Positions 26,101-31,760 of a stretch of 64,000 nt of DNA are shown one piece after another (the stretch's first letter is position 1; every line of letters starts with the position of its first letter). The position numbers and the translations under genes were made by a program. The notes below the pieces were generated by a model, which was given only the letters and a program-made list of their open reading frames with translations, did not search any database and was not told where the DNA came from. This stretch comes from DATFKA01 sp035268885 (GTDB lineage: Bacteria > Bacteroidota > Bacteroidia > Chitinophagales > Saprospiraceae). The stretch lies in NCBI GenBank assembly GCA_035268885.1, contig DATFKA010000108.1:25745-89744 (forward strand). The letters are read 5' to 3'.

Positions 26101-26282
26101 TATTTGATCGTTGGGGAAATCGCATCTTTACCAGTGAAAATATTAATGAAGGTTGGAATGGTTTAACCGAAGGAGAGGATCTACCCGTGGGGGTATATAT
26201 CTATTCAATTCGAATTCGATATCGGGATGATTATCGGGAAGATGAAGAAATATTTTCGGGAGATGTTTTGTTGATCAAGTAA
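20127..26282 (+). CDS. Giant surface adhesin with T9SS type B (gliding-associated) C-terminal domain
   Basis: This 2051-residue protein begins with a signal peptide ending PLSA. Three large N-terminal modules follow, starting YYWIGGNGSWS (residue 23), LYWVGGTGMWDDP (about 393) and LYWVGDGGEWNDP (about 753). Each contains a VIFD.NSF motif and ends in D.GNN..W. Twelve tandem Ig-like repeats of about 68 residues come next (about 1115-1950; typical pattern DLG.D..LCEGE..LD...Y.WQDGS, then a GC near the end). The C-terminal 85 residues (APTAFSPNGDGVNDEF, VFDRWGNRIF, GVYIYSIRIRY) are a type B sorting domain. Such proteins are exported by T9SS and mediate adhesion or gliding. The paired Cys in each repeat probably form disulphides. 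Confidence 0.9.
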   Translation: MMMKKFLYLLSLTLLTFPLSAADYYWIGGNGSWSNISNWATTSGGVVTHNTAPTAEDNVIFDANSFTAPGQVVSLGGDIAFCRDMRWETGTQGATFSAAASATLSVFGGIQLSTEMTFDFRGDVRFQGSNTGNIIDLAGQPLLRNVTFDGTGAAWTLDDDFQVIGLFYYYSGTLISAGNDLICERFYGEINSANSRLNLNGSTVTLTGIDEMFVGNPHTVYLSTNFDNVFVLDEAQFVLNGSRCTFRYFYNNGFPSSIGGLTFRSETGQSEIRGNAQHPLVLGRLDIQNNGIVDYDLEVDSLILGGGKSFVFVNGRRVDFLNLEVQGTCQEPTLIQSDRPGTPFLMNAPASGTIAVNYASIQDVTAAGGADFVAENSVDLGNNTGWTINTKTYNELYWVGGTGMWDDPANWSFTSGGPGGACIPTPGEDVIFDVNSFNGPLDIVMINVENAYCQDMRWENVSGMPALNGGVDQNIRIFGSLALSPQMTYNFDGDLYFQSNAAGNTIRTAGHELKKDVLLTGLGGWTLEDDLFLFRYLDFLSGSLNTNDQDLSFREFRSEVTTDRQLFLTSSQIELRDTTFREFLSWRMNNLNLDFDAGTSKVIFNNTGSIELSGSGSSEFHHVVMMASGYQNNYTNNPSGYLGMDTLELYGWHRFNNHIYPQNLIINPGYELRIEGQDTLTFDSLAVLGGCGSFAEISSRTLNTPVVIRPTRPNQVSNLIIRDLHNNTGIPLTLDQSVDLGNNLGWAFNQDAGRTLYWVGDGGEWNDPVHWSLSSGGPGGECPPGPSDNIYFDGNSFSMPGQTVNGSFTYTYCHNMDWSGAAFNPRFEFYEHQNFGSVQMIDGMSLGGLRLKLRTDSMDVPVDTRGLEFSLATFEGNGSWILSGTIDVYALEFEAGELVTNGQELFTERVAIYGQNTKTLDMSGSYWHFEGKRSEFEEWYVDYRTMEEVIVGNSVVDLESEDPEIRLFGAFSFDHLLASNTRGSTQLNNFLDVNQADSVLFNTLELRNSTIFTGSMYGDTILLAAGKTFQLDPGAELRGGEYIQMIGNNCTPIELKSKFSGQQADLVSPQGIVKADFVQMQDVRAVGEEPFYAGIHSTDIGNNSNWIFDSAEEFVEEGFLGQDKVLCDATGLTLDANNFSPDETYRWQDGSTDSIFMVDQPGLYFVEVNFTNNCAIRDSVNVLPPNDFTPQLPDTLNLLCEGDTLLLDASLDLVGLSYLWQDSTTSATFPVSSSGEYKVTLELGGCFSSDSTMVQLVAYPGVDLGPDQTLCADSTFTLDATTDTATYRWQDNSQLATFEVNSPGIYWADVSYGKCTTRDSVSINYFAPIPLDLGNDTTICEDASLLITGGLANAAYTWSDGSTGNSISVSTVGTYGVEALVNNCPAYDSITVSIQELPRFELGTDTAICEGESLLLDGSSLPGTTYEWSTGSTDPTLSVATAGVYALQASLNGCTFADTRTLSINPLPTVDLGPDQVLCEEEQRTLDVGQAGATYSWQDGSEESTFVVSMAGSYAVRASLNGCTAEDSVRFNFNPLPRFELGADTAICAGESLLLDGTSLPGATYEWSDGSSQATLSVDTEGTYALEASLDGCTFSDARFVRVKPLPIVDLGADRVLCEGETEILDVSQANASYQWQDGSGQGTFTANQTGTFGVTVNLEGCTTTDSLFLRFNPAPGFDLGNDTLLCEGENLLLNGFVNATTTYRWNDGTTNAQLNVSRPGVYSLETTDNGCSFNDEITVTYGIIPDDLLGMDRILCEEDVLDFNLAVPNASRYEWIDGQQSANYTISSEGTYGVRVSVDRCTGGDTINVTYNPLPRFDLGSDTSLCEGETLALQVEVLADSYQWQDGTNTASYQVTLPGAYSATATLDGCSFTDQLVVDYQASRSFSLGPDTTICEEDPFMLSIDQRADRIEWQDGSTGRTYTVAQAGIYGVVVQDGACTFSDSIRIETRECFRFQVYAPTAFSPNGDGVNDEFLIGIPPNMQVLSYEMNVFDRWGNRIFTSENINEGWNGLTEGEDLPVGVYIYSIRIRYRDDYREDEEIFSGDVLLIK
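23470..25985 (+). repeat. Twelve tandem Ig-like repeats coded within the adhesin
   Basis: Each unit is about 205 bp. Repeats 5 and 7 (starting PRFELG.DTAIC) are most alike, and so are 6 and 8 (starting P.VDLG.D.VLC), showing that a two-repeat unit was duplicated. At DNA level the stretches near 24320 and 24740 still share long runs such as GATACGGCCATTTG. Confidence 0.85.
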
Positions 26283-26306
26283 GAGTCCCTTTCCTTTTTC
26301 CTAAAA

Positions 26307-26723
26307 TCAATTACGATCTTCCGGGCAGGCTTCCACGTCGATGCTGACGACCCGGGTTTTAAAACTATTAAAGGGGGCGAGGGTTGTTTTGTTGATGTAC
26401 TTGACCACTACCCAGATGTTGTACTTTCCCGCCCAGGGGAGTGGAATGCTTCGAGTAGCTAATGGAGTATTCCATCTTTTTTGGGCATTCTCGTGTTGTG
26501 CATACCAATCGAAAGTTAAACCTGCCGACTCCGGAAGGCGAAATGGGGTATCCGTAACAATTTCGACTTTAGCGGTACTATTATCGGTAAAGCCCGCACA
26601 AAGTTGTTCCGGATGATTAATAATAATCTTGCCTTCCTGGGCGTGGAGTGGAGTAGTGTAGGCGCAAAGTATTACCAAGCTAATTTTGAAAATCCATCCT
26701 TGCGCATGCCTTGAAATACTCAT
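26307..26723 (-). CDS. Small secreted protein of unknown function (PKD/Ig-like)
   Basis: From the ATG at 26723 this is 138 residues with a signal peptide ending PLHAQ; an ATG at 26750 would add nine residues. The mature part is beta-rich: EQLCAGFTDNSTAKVEI, FDWYAQHENAQKRW and KYNIWVVVKYINK suggest a single immunoglobulin- or PKD-like sandwich, with Cys near both ends (in EQLCAG and VEACPEDRN). The ICxG opening echoes the Ig repeats of the converging adhesin gene, whose stop lies 24 bases away. I do not recognise a family. It may be a small periplasmic or surface accessory protein. Confidence 0.6.
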   Translation of the reverse strand: MSISRHAQGWIFKISLVILCAYTTPLHAQEGKIIINHPEQLCAGFTDNSTAKVEIVTDTPFRLPESAGLTFDWYAQHENAQKRWNTPLATRSIPLPWAGKYNIWVVVKYINKTTLAPFNSFKTRVVSIDVEACPEDRN

Positions 26724-26947
26724 ATTTAAATTGTTCACGGGTAAAACCAATGTTATCTCTTTTTACTTTTACGTAAAAAAATAAAAAACGTTACCTGGGG
26801 CTTGCCGGAAGGCAATTCCCATTTTACTGTATAATCTATTGGTTTCCGAGAAAGGAGGAAGGATAGTAAAAACCTCCTCTTGTTAGTCGACGCTACTGCT
26901 CAAATATAAACATAAAATTAGATTATTGCTATCCTAGCCTTACTCCA

Positions 26948-27115
26948 TTATTGTAAAACTAATTGCTTACTTGCTGTTTTATCCCCCTGGCGGAAAAGTA
27001 GGAAGAAAATACCTTTTGCCGTATTAGAGATATCTGTAACGCCACTTAAGTAACTCCAGGCAAAAATGGGTTTACCCTCATTTGGATCATCAAAACAAAA
27101 ACGGGTGTACAGCAA
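26948..27115 (-). pseudogene. Remnant of a T9SS type A C-terminal sorting domain
   Basis: The minus strand holds an open frame of about 55 codons without a start. It ends with VTDISNTAKGIFFLLF, then a KTASKQLVLQ-stop tail. That is the usual end of a T9SS type A sorting domain: a D.S...KGIYFL strand, then a strand with Lys, then KQLV. No upstream coding sequence is attached and the frame is closed by a stop at 27116, so it looks like the tail of a deleted secreted-protein gene. The surrounding gap 26724-27156 shows no other gene. A terminator overlaps its 5' end. Confidence 0.45.
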
Positions 27116-27134
27116 TTATGCCCTACACCCGTTT
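27099..27134 (-). terminator. Terminator after the beta-barrel gene
   Basis: A perfect 11-bp stem (AAACGGGTGTA / TACACCCGTTT) with a 14-base loop lies 22 bases beyond the stop of the minus-strand gene at 27157. On the minus strand it is followed by a short T-containing tail. Confidence 0.75.
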
Positions 27135-27156
27135 AGCGAAGCATTTTTTTCTTCGC

Positions 27157-27657
27157 TTAGTCTAAAGTATATCTAACACCGAGCGACCCGTATCCGGCAC
27201 CAAAACCATTGGTGAATCCACTAATAAATAAAGTCGGAATCCAGTCGAGCGTGACACTAAGTGGGACATCGTCAAACTTGTAGTCCAAACCTAGATACCC
27301 CTGTAGTCCGATTCCGGTATTGCTGCCACCATCAAACCCAAAATCGTAGCTGTAAAATAACACCGTTGCACCGCCACCGTAGTACCATTGCAGACCGTCG
27401 ATATCTTCGATAGGGGCGTGTTTTTGTAGGGCAGCCGCGATGTTTACCCAGCTGTAACCACTAAAACCTCTAAAGCCTACGTAAGCTTCAGCGGCCAAAT
27501 CCTCACCTACAAATTTCTTAAGGGAGGCGGATAAGGGATAGCCCAGACGCAGACCAACCGCAGTATTGTACGTGGCTCCCTGTGCGTGTAGTCCTTCGGT
27601 GCTTAAGGCAAAGGCAAAGAACACCATAATAATGAGTAAAAACTTTTGGATTTTCAT
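27157..27657 (-). CDS. Outer-membrane beta-barrel protein (small, unknown role)
   Basis: The ATG at 27657 gives 166 residues with a signal peptide ending GLHAQG; the frame can extend to 27711 but those residues would hide the signal. The mature protein alternates hydrophobic and polar residues in short strands (NTAVGLRLGYPLSASLKKF, AYVGFRGFSGYSWVNI, GLQGYLGLDYKF) and ends GYGSLGVRYTLD, the typical terminal strand of an eight-stranded barrel. It therefore probably sits in the outer membrane. No function can be assigned. It lies in its own transcription unit with a terminator at 27099-27134. Confidence 0.75.
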   Translation of the reverse strand: MKIQKFLLIIMVFFAFALSTEGLHAQGATYNTAVGLRLGYPLSASLKKFVGEDLAAEAYVGFRGFSGYSWVNIAAALQKHAPIEDIDGLQWYYGGGATVLFYSYDFGFDGGSNTGIGLQGYLGLDYKFDDVPLSVTLDWIPTLFISGFTNGFGAGYGSLGVRYTLD

Positions 27658-27896
27658 CTGAAATAATTTTAAGTAATTTAGAATATGTAATATCGGTGGA
27701 TCAGGGTCCAACTGAATATATCAGGAGGAGGCAACTGAAAGCAATCAATACAGAATTAATTTCGCTTATTAATACAGATCAGCGGTAGGGTGTGAACAGA
27801 AAAGGCTTGTTTTTTCATATAAATCGGTTTTGGACTTTCGTACTAACAATTATACAATTTTTTTAATTAATTGCCGTACAGCAGCTATTTTTTGTA

Positions 27897-28068
27897 GAAG
27901 TTGTTTAAGAATTCCTGGTGAGATGATTGGTAACGGCTTGGAAGTCAAGACAAGGCTACTTTTTTTTCTCGTAGCCATCCGCCTCAGGCGGACGAAGGGA
28001 AAAAAGAGCTGCCGTATTGGCTTTCAATGTGTTGCCAAGGGCTCAGTGAGGAGTTTTTAAGCAACTTC
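27897..28068. repeat. MITE-like dispersed repeat, copy 2 (172 bp)
   Basis: It has the same terminal inverted repeats (GAAGTTGTTTAA, TTAAGCAACTTC) and the same body as the copy at 2653-2775, in the same orientation. It carries an extra segment of about 48 bases in the middle that contains its own small hairpin (CCGCCT-C-AGGCGG). It fills part of the 513-bp gap between the barrel gene and operon A. The rest of this gap (27658-27896 and 28069-28170) shows no gene and no clear promoter motif. Confidence 0.8.
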
Positions 28069-28170
28069 GTAGGGTTTTTTCAAATAAGTAGGCATTATGT
28101 TAAAAAAAATTTGTTTTTTTACCATCGGCTCAATTGGCTGATTTTTACTCAATAACTTGCTTTATTACCC

Positions 28171-29889
28171 ATGCAACAACCCGTTTTTTTTCTGGCTTTC
28201 GCAAATGATCAGGACCGGCATTTGCCACTCCTGGACCAGGAAAGAAAGGAGGTAATTCAGCATTTGCTGCCCCTCGAGAACGAGCAGTATATCCAATTAC
28301 TCACCGAATCAGCGGCTACCATCAACGATCTTACCAGCCTAATTACCCAGGTGAAAGACCGGCTGGCTATTTTCCATTACGCCGGGCACGCCGAAAGTGA
28401 TCAGTTGTTTTTGACGGATCAGGCCGCCAATAGTGACGGCTTAGCTGATTTGCTGGGTACCCAAAGCAACTTGAAACTGGTTTTTCTCAATGGTTGTTCG
28501 ACTAAGGATCAGGTTGCCAGGCTTTTGGATAAAGGGGTGCCGGCGGTGATTGCTACCTCAGTACCGATCGGAGATACCGCTGCTAAAGAATTTGCCAATG
28601 CCTTTTACAAAGCATTGGCTACGCAGCACACCATTAAGGAAGCTTTTGATATTGCCGCTTCTCGCCAGAAAATGGCCAATGGCCCGGAAGTGGAATGGCA
28701 TCGTGGTCAGGGACTCCCACCCTTAGCCCAGGAGGCATCTCTGCCCTGGGGGTTATATACCCAGGACGAAAGCCCGGAAATACTCGATTGGAAAGTCTCG
28801 CTGGTCAGTGCCGGCACTTTTATTATTTCTAATGCCGGCTATAAGTACCAGTCTGGCCAGATCATGAATAAGAAAATTGTAGAAACCATCGCCAATGCGA
28901 TTGCCGACTATAATTTTAAGATTCAATTCATGTTTCAGGAAGCTAAGCAACGCAAAAAAGAACCCAAGTTGCGAGAATTACGAGCGGCGGTGATTGATGC
29001 TTTCCCAACCCCGGTGGGTATGCATTTGCGCCGACTCATTCAGTCGGATAAAGTAAGCGTGGATCGCCTGCAACGCATGGTGAACTTATATTCCGTCTCT
29101 GTAGAGTTTTTGGCCTTTATTATGGTCGCTCAGCTCTGGGATGAATTATTCAAAAACCAGGAAATAAATATCCCGGAAAGTCAGGCCAGTGTATTATCCG
29201 GTTTTGCGGAAGCGGATAATAATTCCTTTGACTCTTTTAACTACTTCGATCTCATCCGCGGGGTGGGGGATATATTCGAGCTAAATAAGATTACTCCCTT
29301 TGTCAAGGAGTTTTCCGCATTAAAACAAGCGGTTTTTGAGGATAGTGATCTGCTCAATGCACATCTGGCTCTGGAGGAGATGAAAGTCCACCTGAAAGGG
29401 ACCATTGCCGCCGAAGAAATTGAGTCTTATTGCGTTCAGGCCGAAGATCACCTTTGTACCTTATTTAGTCACATTGGTTTCGCGGCTAAATACACTATGG
29501 CTACTATTAAAACGATTGAATTGGATAAAGAACGCCACGCTGACCCGAATTTCAGGCACAATCTCGTTATACTGAATCGCCTGATGGAATCGATCGGGGT
29601 GTTGGATGATGTGTTAGTCTCCGATGTATACTCTGACAATAAGGCGGTGGTCTTGCTCAATGATGAGGACGCCGTTTACCCTTATCTAAACCTTTCCCCG
29701 TTTATCATTGACGAAAATGCCTTATCCGGGCAATACAATTCGAAGCTATTCTTTTTTCGTTATATGGATGGTAATCATCTGATCTACGAGCTGATCGAGA
29801 ATCGCAAAGATCAGTTATTGGTGTCAGAAGATAAGTACCCATCGGTCAAAAATCAGTTTCAGGCTTTTAAACGTACAATTAAGAAATAA
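28171..29889 (+). CDS. CHAT-domain (caspase-like) protein, first gene of operon A
   Basis: This 572-residue protein has an N-terminal CHAT protease domain (residues about 1-195). LAIFHYAGHAES carries the catalytic His73 and LVFLNGCST the catalytic Cys109, followed by GVPAVIATSVPIGD, all in the standard order for caspase/separase-like peptidases. Residues 205-572 are mostly helical and not a domain I recognise; they include AFPTPVGMHLRRLIQ and VNLYSVSVEFLAFIMVAQLWDELF. There is no signal peptide. The stop overlaps the start of the STAND ATPase by one base, so they are co-translated. The likely role is a protease effector released or activated by the ATPase. Its target is unknown. Confidence 0.85.
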   Translation: MQQPVFFLAFANDQDRHLPLLDQERKEVIQHLLPLENEQYIQLLTESAATINDLTSLITQVKDRLAIFHYAGHAESDQLFLTDQAANSDGLADLLGTQSNLKLVFLNGCSTKDQVARLLDKGVPAVIATSVPIGDTAAKEFANAFYKALATQHTIKEAFDIAASRQKMANGPEVEWHRGQGLPPLAQEASLPWGLYTQDESPEILDWKVSLVSAGTFIISNAGYKYQSGQIMNKKIVETIANAIADYNFKIQFMFQEAKQRKKEPKLRELRAAVIDAFPTPVGMHLRRLIQSDKVSVDRLQRMVNLYSVSVEFLAFIMVAQLWDELFKNQEINIPESQASVLSGFAEADNNSFDSFNYFDLIRGVGDIFELNKITPFVKEFSALKQAVFEDSDLLNAHLALEEMKVHLKGTIAAEEIESYCVQAEDHLCTLFSHIGFAAKYTMATIKTIELDKERHADPNFRHNLVILNRLMESIGVLDDVLVSDVYSDNKAVVLLNDEDAVYPYLNLSPFIIDENALSGQYNSKLFFFRYMDGNHLIYELIENRKDQLLVSEDKYPSVKNQFQAFKRTIKK

Positions 29890-31760
29890 TGAGCAACTCA
29901 CCTTTCAAATTGCTGGAAGCCTACGGCAAAGAAGATAAAGACATCTTCTTTGGCCGGGAGGAAGAAATTGAGTCGCTCTATCAGATGAGTTTTCAGACCA
30001 ATTTGATGTTGGTCTACGGAATGTCGGGGACGGGTAAGACCAGCCTGATCCGTTGTGGATTAGCCAACCGCATTGACGAAAGTGATTGGCACGATGTCTA
30101 TATCCGACGTAATAAAAATATAAATGCCTCTTTTTTACAGGAGTTAAAAGCTCACGATCGGGAAGATTCTTTTGAAAAAGACTTTAGGGTACCCGATATG
30201 GTGAAATCTCTTTACCTGGATTACCTAAAGCCGATCTATCTGATCTTTGATCAATTCGAAGAGCTCTTTATTCTGGGAACGGAAGAGGAGTACCATACTT
30301 TTATTCAAACGATTGCCGATGTGTTGGCCGCCGAATTGCCCGCTAAGATCATTATCGTCATGCGGGAAGAATACCTGGCGCATTTATCTGCTTTTGAAAA
30401 AGTGGTGCCGAGCCTGTTCAACAAACGCCTACGCGTAGAACCCATGACTTTGACTAATGCCCGTCGCGTCATCATTGATACCGTCCGTAACCCCGAATTT
30501 GGTATCCATTTGGCCGACGATGGGGTGGCCGATACGATTTTAGAGCACGTGACCGAAGGCAAAAATCAGGTGCAATTGACGTATTTACAGGTCTTTCTGG
30601 ATAAAATGTGGCGAATTGCCCACGAACGGAATGCGGAGCGGCTGGTTTTTGATCACGAGCTGGTTCGGGAGGTAGGCCGCATCGAAGACGTGCTGGTTGG
30701 ATTTCTCGAGGAGCAGCTGGAGGTCTTCACGGCCGAAGTAGGTCCAAAACACCTGGCACTGAAATTACTGAAAGTCTTTGTATCGGATAAGGGCACCAAG
30801 ACCCCGGTCGTTTTTACGGAGTTGAGGGAACGACTGCCCGAGATTAGTGAACAGGAAACCCTACGCCTACTTAGCTTTTTTCTGAATAACCGAATCTTAC
30901 GTCCGCTGGATAATAACCAGTTTGAACTTACCCACGATAGTATTGCCTATAAATTATTTAAGACCCAAAACGTCGGTATCTCCCTGCCAGAATTGATACC
31001 TGGTTATGGGGAAGTACCGAGTAATCCCTTTTTGAAGTTTCGCCCCTATCCGCAGGAAATGGCCGCCATTTTTCATGGCCGTTCGGAAGAAATTCAGGAG
31101 TTATTCGATATGGTGGTCAACCAAACGAATGTCCGTACCACTCTGGTTTTTGGGCCCCTGGGGGTGGGCAAAACCTCACTGGTACAGGCGGGGCTAATAC
31201 CTCGTCTTGAACAATTGTTTAAAGTGGCCAAAATACATTTTAGCCGGGAGTTCTTTGATTCGGCCTATATGCAGCGGATGCTAAACGCCGATCCGGATTT
31301 TGGCGACAAGCCAATGCTTTTGGAAGCGGCCTACCGCTGGTATCGGGACAAACCGGTAGATGAAGAACGAAAAATAATTATCCTGGATCAGTTCGAAGAG
31401 CTATTCATCTGGATTGATGATCACGATCAGTTGGTGCATTTTTACAAGCACATTCAACACCTGCTACGGGCGGAGTGGAATGTAGACCTGGTGATCGTAG
31501 TGCGGGATGAGTTTTTTGCACAACTGCAGGATCTGGAGTTCTATCTTCCGGGTATCCTGGATGAGCAGATGCGCATTAAACACATTGATCACGAGGCCGC
31601 TAAAGATATTCTACAAAATACCATAAAAAATGCAGATATTCAGATCGAGAACGAAGCCGTGATTGATCGTATCGTGAAAACGGTAGAAGAAGAAGACGGT
31701 CGCGTAAACCTAACCTATCTGCAATTATATATGGATAAACTTTATCGCAGCATCGTATGA
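29889..31760 (+). CDS. Double STAND NTPase with split second module (operon A)
   Basis: This 623-residue protein contains two copies of an nSTAND-type ATPase. Copy 1 starts PFKLLEAYGKEDKDIFFGREEEI, with Walker A GMSGTGKT (44-51), Walker B IYLIFDQFEELF (116-127), an arginine-sensor-like VMREEYLAHL and its own winged helix ending NQFELTHDSIA (344-352). Copy 2 starts NPFLKFRPYPQEMAAIFHGR, with Walker A GPLGVGKT (422-429), Walker B IIILDQFEELF (497-507) and VVRDEFFAQL. It stops right after the lid helix LTYLQLYMDKLYR, without a winged helix. That missing part opens the next gene, which overlaps by ATGA. The protein is cytoplasmic and probably forms a signal-triggered oligomer. Confidence 0.85.
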   Translation: MSNSPFKLLEAYGKEDKDIFFGREEEIESLYQMSFQTNLMLVYGMSGTGKTSLIRCGLANRIDESDWHDVYIRRNKNINASFLQELKAHDREDSFEKDFRVPDMVKSLYLDYLKPIYLIFDQFEELFILGTEEEYHTFIQTIADVLAAELPAKIIIVMREEYLAHLSAFEKVVPSLFNKRLRVEPMTLTNARRVIIDTVRNPEFGIHLADDGVADTILEHVTEGKNQVQLTYLQVFLDKMWRIAHERNAERLVFDHELVREVGRIEDVLVGFLEEQLEVFTAEVGPKHLALKLLKVFVSDKGTKTPVVFTELRERLPEISEQETLRLLSFFLNNRILRPLDNNQFELTHDSIAYKLFKTQNVGISLPELIPGYGEVPSNPFLKFRPYPQEMAAIFHGRSEEIQELFDMVVNQTNVRTTLVFGPLGVGKTSLVQAGLIPRLEQLFKVAKIHFSREFFDSAYMQRMLNADPDFGDKPMLLEAAYRWYRDKPVDEERKIIILDQFEELFIWIDDHDQLVHFYKHIQHLLRAEWNVDLVIVVRDEFFAQLQDLEFYLPGILDEQMRIKHIDHEAAKDILQNTIKNADIQIENEAVIDRIVKTVEEEDGRVNLTYLQLYMDKLYRSIV

